From: Paludibacteraceae bacterium
GTDB lineage: Bacteria; Bacteroidota; Bacteroidia; Bacteroidales; Paludibacteraceae
Length of the DNA: 64,000 nucleotides
Direction: 5' to 3'
Assembly: GCA_017446585.1 (NCBI GenBank)
Contig: JAFSQL010000006.1
Coordinates: 144,329 to 208,328, forward strand
In this document: positions 42,496 to 51,508 of the stretch, piece by piece
Layout of the letters: each line of letters starts with the position of its first letter
How positions within the stretch are numbered: the first letter of the stretch is position 1
Program-made: the position numbers and the translations under genes
The notes under the pieces: generated by a model
Seen by the model: only the letters and a program-made list of their open reading frames with translations
The model's database searches: none
Told to the model about the DNA's origin: nothing

Positions 42496-43439
42496 AGTTT
42501 TATGCCGTTTAATAAGTCTTTTACATTCATGCGTTTTTTTCCTGCTATTTGCACGTCATGTAGGCGTAGCCATCCGTTGCCGCACTTCACTCGAAGAAAA
42601 CTTTTACCGTCTGTTTCCAAACATCCAAATTCCTTTTCATCGGAAGTTCCGTCTTGGATGTCTGTTTGGGCTTCAAACACTTTCATGGTCGTTTTTGTGC
42701 CATCCGCCAAGGTCAAATCCATCCAAGCCGCAGGATAAGGTGACAATCCGCGGATTTTGTTCCGAACGTTTTCGACAGTATCAGAGAAGTCTAATTTGCA
42801 AGTTTCTTTGAATAACTTAGGTGCAGGTTTCAGGTTCTCGCTCTCTGGTTGTGGCGTTGTCTGTACGTTTCCCGCTACGATTCTCTCCATTGTCTCAAGC
42901 ACTGCGTTGCTACCGATTCCCATCAACCGATCATAGAGTTCACCGATGTTTTCATCGTCACCAATCGGGGTTTTCTTTTGCAGAATGATGTTGCCCGTGT
43001 CTATCTCGTGCTGCAAGAAGAATGTGGTAACACCAGTTTCTTTTTCACCATTGATGATTGCCCAATTGATAGGGGCGGCACCGCGATATTGTGGCAAAAG
43101 TGAAGCGTGCAGGTTGAAAGTCCCCTTGGGTGGCATGTTCCATACCACTTCCGGAAGCATTCTGAATGCTACTACCACTTGCACGTCCGCTTGTAGTGAT
43201 TTCAATTCTTGGAGAAAAGCTTCATCTTTCAGTTTCTCAGGTTGCAGGATGGGTAGTCCTTGCTCTAAGGCGTATTCCTTGACGGCACTTATGCTCATCT
43301 TTTGTCCTCGCCCGGCAGGCTTGTCGGGTGTCGTTACTACGCCCACCACGTTCCAGCCGTCTTCAACCAACGCTCGCAAACTTGCCACGGCAAATTCTGG
43401 CGTACCCATAAACACGATTCTCGTGTCTTCCTTTCTCAT
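42492..43439 (-). CDS. fmt: Methionyl-tRNA formyltransferase
   Basis: Fmt formylates initiator methionyl-tRNA. From the chosen start MRKEDTRIVFMGTPEFAVASL the 315-residue protein shows GVVTTPDKPAGRGQK, the catalytic block NLHASLLPQYRGAAPINW, the HEIDTGNIILQK motif and the C-terminal OB-like tRNA-binding domain. The longer frame from 43463 starts inside the -7 element TATCTTTG (43468-43461), so it was rejected. It leads the fmt-rpe-comEC operon. Confidence 0.96.
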   Translation of the reverse strand: MRKEDTRIVFMGTPEFAVASLRALVEDGWNVVGVVTTPDKPAGRGQKMSISAVKEYALEQGLPILQPEKLKDEAFLQELKSLQADVQVVVAFRMLPEVVWNMPPKGTFNLHASLLPQYRGAAPINWAIINGEKETGVTTFFLQHEIDTGNIILQKKTPIGDDENIGELYDRLMGIGSNAVLETMERIVAGNVQTTPQPESENLKPAPKLFKETCKLDFSDTVENVRNKIRGLSPYPAAWMDLTLADGTKTTMKVFEAQTDIQDGTSDEKEFGCLETDGKSFLRVKCGNGWLRLHDVQIAGKKRMNVKDLLNGIKL

Positions 43440-43460
43440 ATCTCTCCGTAAAGTTATACG

Positions 43461-43468
43461 CAAAGATA
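43461..43468 (-). promoter_or_regulatory. -7 element (TATCTTTG) of fmt-rpe-comEC
   Basis: An exact TAnnTTTG match with a TTTG 17 bp further upstream. It stands 21 bases before the fmt ATG and decides that start. Confidence 0.62.
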
Positions 43469-43518
43469 ATTTTTTTAGGGCAATTCAAAGGCATAAATCA
43501 GATAAATCCCCTGTCCAT

Positions 43519-46494
43519 TTAGAATGCGTCTTTCTTTTTGCGTCCGCAGAGGTCTTGGAATTTGCAATATTTGTTTTGACACTCTTCTTCATAGTGAGTT
43601 CGGAATGGTTGGGAGACATCGGTGATTTCGGAAATCAAATCGTCGATAAAACCTTCAAATGCGTCGTACCATTCATTGGCATCTTCCTCGGTTCCGCCAC
43701 CAAAGATATTGAACAGATCGTTCGTCTCAACTTTCAAATCGCTCATGCCGAGAGGGAAAAGTAGTCTCGGAACGATATTCCCTTGCCAAGATTTGCTTTG
43801 ACGCAGTAGGCAACAATAGAGAAGAGTTTGGAAATAGTAGTTCGCCTTGACAAGCGTGGCGTCATCTTCAATCAGATTCCGAAGTTTACCGTTACGCAAG
43901 TCTTCAATGTCATTGATGTTGTTTTTGTTTTTACCAATGCAAATGGCGTTTTTGCTCGAGTCCCACTTCCCTGTTTTGTAGTCAATGACATATAAATTGT
44001 CGCCATTCACCTCCAAACGGTCGATTATACCGCCCATTTTCATTCCCCCTATATTGCCTTCCACGCGACCTTCCAAGTCACGAATTGCGAAAGGAGTGCG
44101 CTGACGATCCATGATGAGCAGGCGATGCATAAAACTAATGACAGATTGACGGACGATGAGGTCAAGTCCTTCCCATTTCGTTGAAACAGATTTTCGCTTC
44201 AAATCATTTTCATAGACATTGACCATCGCTTGGTCCACGAGGAGTGACATGCGGAGTTTTGCGTTTTTCTTCCATTTGCCATTGTCATCTATCCAATCGT
44301 CAAAAAAGGATGCGGTGACATTGTTCCCTTTCGCTTTTTCATAAAAGAATTGTGCCGTTTGGTGAAAGATGCTTCCGAAGGTATTGGCTTCGAGCACGTC
44401 CTCAGGATTGAGTTCTTCGGGTTCACGTATTTTTAGAACATATTGGTAATAGTATTTGAGCCCGCATTGTATATAGGTTATCAACGACGAAGGGGAAATT
44501 CCTGTTTCTCGTTGTCTGATCACGTCAATGTCACTCTCCGTTTTTGGAATGGACGTCACACATTCTTGTTTTATGCTCGTGCTTTCCGTTACCAATTCCT
44601 TTTGAACGATATGGATATTGTCGGTTTTCTCTACTAACAGTTGCAGTAGGAATCGGCTCCTCTCCTTGGCTTGTCCGCTGCTGTCGTTGTTGTCGCAATA
44701 GGAGATGGAAATGTCGCTTGCTCGTTGTAATAGGGAGTAGAAGTAATAGGCGAACACTGCCACCTTGTTGTCAATAGTTGTCAAGTCATTGGCTTTGCGC
44801 ACAATGTAGGGTAGGAAGGAAGTGTCGTTTACCGCTTTTGGCATGAATCCTTCGTTGCATGAAAGCATTAGCACGTGGTCAAAATCCAAGCATCGAGTTT
44901 CCAACAGTCCCATGATTTGGATGCCGATAGCGGGTTCTCCGTGAAAAGGAACGGACAACGAGGAAATAAGTTGCCCCACCAATCGTTCATAGATGATGGA
45001 AGTCAAAGTGACGATGCCTTCCGTCATGAGGTCTTTCAGTCGGTTCAAAACGGTCCACATGCGGAATACGGACTCTTGAAAAAAAGAATCGGTGGATGTT
45101 TTTCCAAGTCGTGACAAGACATTCTGAATTAGTCTGTTTGCCACTTCAGGGTTGTTTGTTTGGTCTAAGTCAAGGTCAGTACTTTCTCCTAAGAGGTCAG
45201 AAAAGAACAGAGTGCTATTTTCTTGATAAGTTTCAAAATCTTCCTTTGCTAAGGAGTGAAAATAGCGTTGGGAAGTGAGGTCACGAAGTTGGCGAGGACG
45301 TAAAGCGATTTTGCCGTCTTTATTGATAATGCCATGCAGACACAAATCAAGAAGAGCGAAAACAAAAGATGCGAGTTCCGTTTGCTTGAGCGGATAACCC
45401 ATGGTTACGTTCAGGTCATAGTCTCCTTTTGGCAAGGCGTGAAGCACGTTGGGTAACAGAGTCTCGTCGCACAGGACAATAGCTGTCCTATTGCCAGCCT
45501 TCAGGCGAGCACCATTATTCTCTTCTAACCATTGGCGGACATAACGCACTTGAGCGTCATCAGTTGATGACTTCAGATAGATGACGTTTTTCCTGATTCT
45601 TGTCATTCCGGTATAGACACATCCTTTCTCGTCCAGATCCGTCGTGTCGATGGAAGAAAGTCTTGTGTTGCGAAGGAAAACTCCTGCTTCTTGTTCTTTC
45701 GCTTTGACGTAGTAGTCATCATAATTCCAAATAACGTCCGCCTTCCCCATTTTCTGAAGGCAAGAAACCAAGGTTTGTTCCACCTTCTGCATCATGTTGA
45801 ATCCGATGAAAATATATTTTTTCAACGGGAATTTATTCTCTATCCATTCCGCATCATTGGTGTCCGTCTTGCTTTTGATTTCTTCCGCTACTTGTCTGAA
45901 CAATGCTCCTTCGTAGGTAATGCCTGCTTGACGTAGTTCCTCGTTGTACTTGGCGTAAACCTCGTGCAAACGGTTCCATACGGTCAGAAAGTTTTCTCGT
46001 AGCGTGTCTCCTTCTGCGTTAAAGTTGGCAAAATACTTTTGCAAGGTCGCTTTCTGTGTTTCATCAAGAAATTCGCTACTGTCGAAGTCATGAAGTTCCG
46101 AAACATTGCGAAAGACGCTATCGGCATTTGCCATGTTTTTATCCAAGTCGTCAAAGTCACTCAGCAACACTTGTCCCCATCCAAAAAAGTGGTCAAGCGT
46201 TTCTTCCTCCCCGTCAATCTGAAAGTGGGTCGTCTCTTCAAATGTTCGATAAAGTCGAAAAATCAATTCAATATCATCTGCAATGTTCACGCTCTCTTGA
46301 GATAAGGAAGAGAACAGTCCGGGCATATCGCAATAGACAGGGCTCCAAAACGTTCCTCCCATCTCTTTCAACAACGCTTGACTGAGAAAAAGTGAGGCTC
46401 GCTTGTTGGGCAAAACGATGGCTATTTGCGAAAGGTCATTGTTGTATTTTCGCTTTAGCCATGAGGCGACACATTCCAAAAACGTTTTGTTCAT
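43519..46494 (-). CDS. AddB-like PD-(D/E)XK nuclease/inactivated helicase subunit
   Basis: The 991-residue partner of the AddA-type protein encoded just upstream. The N-terminal half resembles a degenerate SF1 helicase (IVLPNKRASLFLSQALLKEMG; no proper Walker A), as in AddB. The C-terminus is a RecB-family nuclease with the motif YVIDYKTGKW. One Cys far upstream of it (YIQCGLKYYYQYVL) and three at the very end (EECQNKYCKFQDLC) fit the iron-sulphur 'staple' of AddB and Cas4 nucleases. The complex resects double-strand ends for recombination. It starts 14 bases after the AddA stop. Confidence 0.88.
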   Translation of the reverse strand: MNKTFLECVASWLKRKYNNDLSQIAIVLPNKRASLFLSQALLKEMGGTFWSPVYCDMPGLFSSLSQESVNIADDIELIFRLYRTFEETTHFQIDGEEETLDHFFGWGQVLLSDFDDLDKNMANADSVFRNVSELHDFDSSEFLDETQKATLQKYFANFNAEGDTLRENFLTVWNRLHEVYAKYNEELRQAGITYEGALFRQVAEEIKSKTDTNDAEWIENKFPLKKYIFIGFNMMQKVEQTLVSCLQKMGKADVIWNYDDYYVKAKEQEAGVFLRNTRLSSIDTTDLDEKGCVYTGMTRIRKNVIYLKSSTDDAQVRYVRQWLEENNGARLKAGNRTAIVLCDETLLPNVLHALPKGDYDLNVTMGYPLKQTELASFVFALLDLCLHGIINKDGKIALRPRQLRDLTSQRYFHSLAKEDFETYQENSTLFFSDLLGESTDLDLDQTNNPEVANRLIQNVLSRLGKTSTDSFFQESVFRMWTVLNRLKDLMTEGIVTLTSIIYERLVGQLISSLSVPFHGEPAIGIQIMGLLETRCLDFDHVLMLSCNEGFMPKAVNDTSFLPYIVRKANDLTTIDNKVAVFAYYFYSLLQRASDISISYCDNNDSSGQAKERSRFLLQLLVEKTDNIHIVQKELVTESTSIKQECVTSIPKTESDIDVIRQRETGISPSSLITYIQCGLKYYYQYVLKIREPEELNPEDVLEANTFGSIFHQTAQFFYEKAKGNNVTASFFDDWIDDNGKWKKNAKLRMSLLVDQAMVNVYENDLKRKSVSTKWEGLDLIVRQSVISFMHRLLIMDRQRTPFAIRDLEGRVEGNIGGMKMGGIIDRLEVNGDNLYVIDYKTGKWDSSKNAICIGKNKNNINDIEDLRNGKLRNLIEDDATLVKANYYFQTLLYCCLLRQSKSWQGNIVPRLLFPLGMSDLKVETNDLFNIFGGGTEEDANEWYDAFEGFIDDLISEITDVSQPFRTHYEEECQNKYCKFQDLCGRKKKDAF

Positions 46495-46508
46495 CGTCGT
46501 TTTGTTTT

Positions 46509-49500
46509 TTATTCTACGCTTTTAATGTCGTTTTTTAGCACGTACCAGAGGTAGCCCTTCACCGTGTGATAGCCTATCTGGCGAAGCAGTTCCATATATT
46601 CTCGTACTTGATTTTCGTATTCGGCAGGGTGTTCCTTTCCGAACTTGTAGTCCACGACGGTAATGATGTCTTTCTTGACATCATAGACTACGCGGTCTGG
46701 ACGTTTTGTTTGCAAATTCCCTGATTCATCTTTGGTGAGTATGCTTCTCTCGTTGAATAGTTGCAAGTGTTTTCCAAACCAACTTTCATGAATGAAAGGG
46801 AAGGTCTGGAACCCTTTATGAAGCAGTTTTTTTAATTCTTTCGCCAATTCTTGCGCCTGTTGTTGGTCAACAAGTCCTTCCTTGGTCATTCTTTGGAAGA
46901 TGTCGTCTATTCGTTCTATGTCGTCAACGTCGAGGATGTTTTCCATTGCCTTGTGCAGCAACGTTCCTCGTTCGAGATAGTTTTGTTTTCCTGTCGTGTC
47001 AAAAGATTCTTCTCCGTTGATGAAATCTTTGCTTTTGTTACTTTGTCGGAATTTGAGTAAATGGAAATCAGACGTGGCAAATCGTACGGATTCTTTTCCC
47101 GATGAATTGCCGTTAAAAGGGTTGTTTTCTTGTTTGCTGTCCATTAACTTTTGGGAAGAAGAAGCAAGAACTTCCCCCCAAAAATAGGTGTCGAATTTGT
47201 AACCTAAGAATTGATTTTCGTATGATTCGTTGATTTGTGGATCGGAGTCTTTCCCCATCTTGCTGACAGCAATGTTCAGAAAGTCACCCGAACTGCGAGT
47301 CTCTTTACCTCCGTATTTGGAAAGAAGAAAGAGGTTCTTTTTGGCTCGAGTGAAACCGACATAAAGCAGATTCAGTTGGTCCACGTATTCTTGAAACGCC
47401 TCTTCATAGTAGGATTCCGCATATACGGATCGTTCCATTTTATTGCTCATTTCGACAGGAATGGCGGGGAGTTGTTGATAGGGCGTTTCATCAGATTGAG
47501 CCCAAATGGAATTCCCGTTAGGTCTTCTGCTCTCTGATTGTCCGATAAAGGGCATAATGACATTGTCAAATTCGAGACCTTTGCTCTTGTGTATGGTCAT
47601 GATGTTCAAGCCATTCCCTCCAATGTTAAGGACGTCTTGTCCATCCCAGGCATCAATGAAGTTGCGCACGGTCGCTATTCGATTTTTACGCATCCACTCT
47701 CTTGCCTTGTCCATAAGGGTCATAAGGTATAAATCCTCTTGATGATTATCTTCTGGGAGATATTCTCGGATGAGGTATTCTATGGTCTCAGAAAGTGAGC
47801 GTTGCTCAGTGGGAGCATTGAACTCCTTCGTTTTCAGAAGTTGTTGGACGGTTGCTTTCCACAGCGTTTCTTTCGGTTGTGCAATGCAGTGAAGCAGTGC
47901 GATGATGACTTTCACTGACCAAGCGTTGGAAAGAAGAAAGGCTTCGGCACTCACGGTGTGAACTTCGGGCATCTCAGTCTTCAGGTAGTTGGCAATCAAT
48001 TGCGCATGCTTGTTCTTACGAACCAAGATGACCGTGTCGCTCCAGTCTCGATGAATGTCGCCAGCACGGAGAGTTTCGAGCATGTCTTTCACCCATGAGC
48101 AAGAAATGTCTTTGTCGTTGATTTTTTTGCCTTCAGGTTTTTCGTAATCACCGTCATTTTTTGTCTTGGTGCGGAACATGGTTAACGAAACGCTTCCTCC
48201 CTTCCCCTTTTGCGCTTTCTGAAGCGTGTTCATGTCGCTGTAGGCTTCTTGCAGCCTCTGAAGATTCCCGGCGCATGTGTTTTTCTCCGCAAGCCATTTC
48301 GTCACGGCATCACGCATGAGAGGGAAGACACGGTTGTTCCATTCCACAATCTCAGTATGGGAACGGAAGTTGCTGCTCAATGTGCGTGGTTCTGTTTGGC
48401 TTGTCAAGCCTTTGCTATTTTCTGTTTGATGACATCCGTGCAAGTCCGACAAAATGCGCCAATCGCCGTCTCTCCATCGGTAAATGCTTTGCTTCACGTC
48501 TCCGACTATGAGGTTGCGGCTTTCGTTTTGTGACATGCTGTTCTTGAGCAATACCTTGAAGTTTTGCCATTGGTTCAGACCCGTGTCTTGGAACTCGTCT
48601 ATCATGATGTGCTCAATCCAAGTTCCCATTTTTTCGTAAATGAAAGGGGCGTCGTCATGGTCGCCAATCATCATAGACAGCAAGTGCTGGGTGTCGCTCA
48701 AAAGGAATCGGTCTGCCTCTTTGTTCATCTGTTTCACTTTCTCATCGAGCGACTTCAGCAGCATCAATTCATTCAGATGCTTCAGTGTCAGTTCCGCACT
48801 GTTCCATCGCTTTTCTAAACGCTCAATCTCCTCAATAACAGATATGCTCAAATATTTAGACGGGGTTTTGGCGGACAAGTCCAACGGTTGCTCTGTCGCC
48901 GTCAATCTCTGTTTTGTTATCCATTTCTGAAAAAGTTTGTTGTCTGTTATGGATTCGTTTTCATCAAGAATTTTCAATTGTCTTTGACCTATTTTCTCTT
49001 TTTCAGTATAGAGTGTTTTTTTAAGTTCGGTAACTTTTTCTAAACTTAAACTCTCTATTTTATCGGCAATTTGTTTGTAAGCCGTCTTGAAAATTTCGTT
49101 GCCGAACGCTTCCAAGTCCTTTCTGTAGTCCCATGACTTGCCGTTGTTCAGTCGTTCGTCAATCCATTCGGAAAGAATCTTATCAACGGATGTGTTTCCG
49201 TTTGTTCCTTCCAAAAGATGGTCAACGGCTTCCTTTTCGATGGCGGAGTCGTTCAGTTCCACGCGAAGATTGTTGCTTAGACCCATTTCGTGCGCTAATC
49301 CTCGCAATACCTTTTGAAAAAAGGAATCGATAGTTTCAATGTGCATCAGTCCGTAGTGGTGGATGATGGAAGAAAGAGCCACTTTGGCGTTGGCACTCAT
49401 TTCTTCGTTCGACATCGTTTTGCCGGCTTCTTCCAAAAACTGTTTTACTAAGGCGATGAAGTTTTTGTCTGTGGCGTCAAAATCGTGGGATAGGTCGTAA

Positions 49501-49679
49501 AGGAACTTGAGAATGCGTTCCTTCATTTCTACGGTTGCCTTGTTGGTGAAAGTGACGGCGAGCGTGTGTCGAAAGTTGTCCGGGTTGGCCAGGACAATGG
49601 CGATGTAATGTGCCGCTAACGTAAAGGTCTTTCCGCTACCGGCACTTGCGCTGTAAACGACCAAGTTTTTTCCTGCCAT
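46509..49679 (-). CDS. AddA-like UvrD-family helicase-nuclease
   Basis: A 1,056-residue SF1A helicase with Walker A ASAGSGKT (11-18), LAVTFTNKATVEMKERI, the DEFQDT Walker B, VGDVKQSIYRWRDGD, TIHKSKGLEFDNVIMP and LLYVGFTRAKKNLFL. The C-terminal PD-(D/E)XK nuclease has VVDYKFGKEHP. Together with the AddB-like protein it should unwind and degrade DNA from double-strand breaks in the AddAB manner. It lies 10 bases after rnhB; M28 peptidase, rnhB, addA and addB form one leftward transcript. Confidence 0.93.
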   Translation of the reverse strand: MAGKNLVVYSASAGSGKTFTLAAHYIAIVLANPDNFRHTLAVTFTNKATVEMKERILKFLYDLSHDFDATDKNFIALVKQFLEEAGKTMSNEEMSANAKVALSSIIHHYGLMHIETIDSFFQKVLRGLAHEMGLSNNLRVELNDSAIEKEAVDHLLEGTNGNTSVDKILSEWIDERLNNGKSWDYRKDLEAFGNEIFKTAYKQIADKIESLSLEKVTELKKTLYTEKEKIGQRQLKILDENESITDNKLFQKWITKQRLTATEQPLDLSAKTPSKYLSISVIEEIERLEKRWNSAELTLKHLNELMLLKSLDEKVKQMNKEADRFLLSDTQHLLSMMIGDHDDAPFIYEKMGTWIEHIMIDEFQDTGLNQWQNFKVLLKNSMSQNESRNLIVGDVKQSIYRWRDGDWRILSDLHGCHQTENSKGLTSQTEPRTLSSNFRSHTEIVEWNNRVFPLMRDAVTKWLAEKNTCAGNLQRLQEAYSDMNTLQKAQKGKGGSVSLTMFRTKTKNDGDYEKPEGKKINDKDISCSWVKDMLETLRAGDIHRDWSDTVILVRKNKHAQLIANYLKTEMPEVHTVSAEAFLLSNAWSVKVIIALLHCIAQPKETLWKATVQQLLKTKEFNAPTEQRSLSETIEYLIREYLPEDNHQEDLYLMTLMDKAREWMRKNRIATVRNFIDAWDGQDVLNIGGNGLNIMTIHKSKGLEFDNVIMPFIGQSESRRPNGNSIWAQSDETPYQQLPAIPVEMSNKMERSVYAESYYEEAFQEYVDQLNLLYVGFTRAKKNLFLLSKYGGKETRSSGDFLNIAVSKMGKDSDPQINESYENQFLGYKFDTYFWGEVLASSSQKLMDSKQENNPFNGNSSGKESVRFATSDFHLLKFRQSNKSKDFINGEESFDTTGKQNYLERGTLLHKAMENILDVDDIERIDDIFQRMTKEGLVDQQQAQELAKELKKLLHKGFQTFPFIHESWFGKHLQLFNERSILTKDESGNLQTKRPDRVVYDVKKDIITVVDYKFGKEHPAEYENQVREYMELLRQIGYHTVKGYLWYVLKNDIKSVE

Positions 49680-49689
49680 AATCTATGCC

Positions 49690-50325
49690 TTAGAATAGAG
49701 TCAGTTGATTGGGCAACAATTGAAAGGTTTGTCTGTGTTCCTCGCAAGTGCCAAAAAGTTTTATGGCCTCACGGTGCGCACGGGTGGGATAACCTTTGTT
49801 GCGGTCCCAACCATACTGTGGAAAACGTGCTGCCGCTTTGCGTAAATACTCATCGTGATGCGTTTTTGCCAAAATGCTCGCAGCGGCTATTGACATCATT
49901 TTTCCGTCGCCTTTTACGATGGTTTGGAAGTCAATATCACGCCAGGGTTTGAAGCGATTGCCGTCCACCAAAACACAGTCTATATGTTTCCCCCCTAATC
50001 GTTGTACGCATTGGTCGAGCGCTCGGTGCATCGCTTTGATGCTGGCGTTCAGAATGTTGATTTCGTCAATTTCCTTGGCGCTGCAACTTCCCACGCCCCA
50101 TGCCCATGCCAATGCTTCTATCTGAGGTCGCAACAGTTCGCGCTTGCGTTCGGTCAGTTGCTTTGAGTCGTTCAGACATTCTGCCAAGGCCCTTGTCTCC
50201 TCGTCTTCACCGAACCTTTGCGGTAAAATGACAGCTGCCGCATAGACAGGTCCAGCTAAAGGTCCGCGCCCTGCCTCGTCAACGCCTGCTTCTATTCGAC
50301 CTTGTTGTAGATACGCCTCAAGCAT
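49690..50325 (-). CDS. rnhB: Ribonuclease HII
   Basis: RNase HII nicks DNA 5' to misincorporated ribonucleotides and removes RNA from hybrids. The 211-residue product has the GVDEAGRGPLAGPVYAAAVI motif with catalytic Asp16 and Glu17, LNDSKQLTERKRE, INILNASIKAMHRAL, DCVLVDGNRF and AASILAKTHHDEYL. The length is normal. It lies between the M28 lipoprotein gene (19 bases) and the AddA gene (10 bases). Confidence 0.96.
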   Translation of the reverse strand: MLEAYLQQGRIEAGVDEAGRGPLAGPVYAAAVILPQRFGEDEETRALAECLNDSKQLTERKRELLRPQIEALAWAWGVGSCSAKEIDEINILNASIKAMHRALDQCVQRLGGKHIDCVLVDGNRFKPWRDIDFQTIVKGDGKMMSIAAASILAKTHHDEYLRKAAARFPQYGWDRNKGYPTRAHREAIKLFGTCEEHRQTFQLLPNQLTLF

Positions 50326-50344
50326 GATGCTTTCTTCTTAATGT

Positions 50345-51298
50345 TCAGTGGGTCATGATGTAGGTTAAAACCGTTTCGCCCACCGCTTGCAGTGTTTGTG
50401 TGGAGATATTGCGCATATCGTCAGCGTGCGTGTGCCAATAATAGCCAAATCCGTGTTCGTCATATTGAATCACGTCCGCCATGGGAATACCCGCAATCAG
50501 GTTTACTTTCTCGTGGTCATCTGTGATAGCGCCCAAAGTCGTCTCTCGGAAAATGTCTCCGTGTCCGATTTGTTTTGCCAAATGCCAAATGCCACTTGTC
50601 ACGGCGGGTGCGTAGCGCATGGAGTAGGCTTCTTTGGCGAAGGTGGCTCCCTCGGCTCCCACCATGTCCAATAGGATGCCATAGTCAGCGTGATAGCCTG
50701 ACTCTTTTGCCCATTGGGACCAAAGTTCACTGCCAAGACACCAGTCCTTGTCGCTGTTTCTTTTGCCCATGTCTTCAACATCAACAAAGACAAAGTCAAT
50801 GCTTTTGTCTTTGCCGGTCGTGTTGCGTAGCATTTCGAGCATGATTGCGACCCCGCTTGCTCCATCGTTGGCTCCTAAGATGGGTTCCTCACGGCGGTTG
50901 GTGTTCGGGTCTTGGTCCGCCCAGGGGCGAGTGTCGTAGTGTGCCATGACAACCACCTTGTGCAAGGAGTCTGTTCCTGTGATGCTTGAAATGATGTTTT
51001 TGCAGTTGATTTTCTTCCCGTCCGCCAGTGTCACTGGCGCCTGTTGGATACTAACTTGTGCCCCTAATCGTTTGCAGGTATTGATAATCCATTCGGCACA
51101 TTGCCTGTGGGCATTGCTTTCAGGAACTCGCGGTCCGAAGTCAACTTGTTTTTGACAGTAGGCATAAGCACTGTCTCCGTTAAAAGTCGCAACGGTGACG
51201 GTTGGGTTCACTTCTTGTGCTTCGGCTGTCGTTTTGTGACGTGTGCAACCGACCAAGGTGGTAATCAGTACGAGAAAAAAGAATTTATAGCGTATCAT
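50345..51298 (-). CDS. M28-family zinc peptidase / glutaminyl cyclase-like lipoprotein
   Basis: A 317-residue exported protein with lipobox LVGC (Cys18). The M28 fold shows VVMAHYDTRPWAD and LGANDGASGVAIMLEML with zinc ligands His and Asp, DVEDMG with acidic residues, and a late His near GYYWHTHADD. In Bacteroidetes these proteins are aminopeptidases or glutaminyl cyclases, the latter making N-terminal pyroglutamate on exported proteins. The active-site spacing fits the cyclase subgroup, but sequence reading alone cannot separate them. A -7 element TATATTTG lies 5 bases upstream of the start codon. Confidence 0.85.
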   Translation of the reverse strand: MIRYKFFFLVLITTLVGCTRHKTTAEAQEVNPTVTVATFNGDSAYAYCQKQVDFGPRVPESNAHRQCAEWIINTCKRLGAQVSIQQAPVTLADGKKINCKNIISSITGTDSLHKVVVMAHYDTRPWADQDPNTNRREEPILGANDGASGVAIMLEMLRNTTGKDKSIDFVFVDVEDMGKRNSDKDWCLGSELWSQWAKESGYHADYGILLDMVGAEGATFAKEAYSMRYAPAVTSGIWHLAKQIGHGDIFRETTLGAITDDHEKVNLIAGIPMADVIQYDEHGFGYYWHTHADDMRNISTQTLQAVGETVLTYIMTH

Positions 51299-51303
51299 TA
51301 AGG

Positions 51304-51345
51304 CAAATATAAGAATTATTTTGCGTGCAAAATGTGCTATCTTTG
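51304..51345. promoter_or_regulatory. Divergent -7 elements for M28 operon and tRNA-Leu
   Basis: TATATTTG on the minus strand (51311-51304) precedes the M28 lipoprotein gene. TATCTTTG on the plus strand (51338-51345) precedes tRNA-Leu by 32 bases. The M28 element is so close to the ATG at 51298 that its transcript would have almost no leader. Confidence 0.58.
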
Positions 51346-51377
51346 CACGTGCTATTCCGTAGGTAATAGTTTCCTTT

Positions 51378-51461
51378 GCCTCGATGGTGGAATGGTAGAC
51401 ACGAGGGACTTAAAATCCCTTGGATATTGCATCTGTGCGGGTTCGAGTCCCGCTCGAGGTA
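51378..51461 (+). tRNA. tRNA-Leu (anticodon TAA)
   Basis: The acceptor arms GCCTCGA (51378-51384) and TCGAGGT (51454-51460) pair, with A as discriminator. The anticodon stem GGGA/TCCC encloses CTTAAAA, giving anticodon TAA. A long variable arm (TGGATATTGCATCTGT) marks a class II tRNA such as Leu. The T arm is GCGGGTTCGAGTCCCGC. CCA is not encoded; the next bases are CAA. It has its own promoter and terminator and reads UUA/UUG codons. Confidence 0.97.
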
Positions 51462-51462
51462 C

Positions 51463-51496
51463 AAAAGAAGTGATCACATTCGTGGTCACTCCTTTT
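51463..51496. terminator. Convergent terminator between tRNA-Leu and DUF2851 gene
   Basis: AAAAGAAGTGATCAC (51463-51477) pairs with GTGGTCACTCCTTTT (51482-51496), with two wobble pairs, around a 4-base loop, and is followed by GCTTTTT. Both strands read A-stem-T, so it can end the tRNA and, in reverse, the DUF2851 operon. Confidence 0.82.
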
Positions 51497-51508
51497 GCTT
51501 TTTGTGAT

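Noticed and set aside
43519-49679. AddAB-like genes as a defence system
   Set aside because: Both subunits, with rnhB next to them, fit the ordinary double-strand-break repair locus of Bacteroidales.
51378-51461. Prophage or island insertion at tRNA-Leu
   Set aside because: No direct repeat of the tRNA 3' end and no integrase nearby; housekeeping genes flank both sides.
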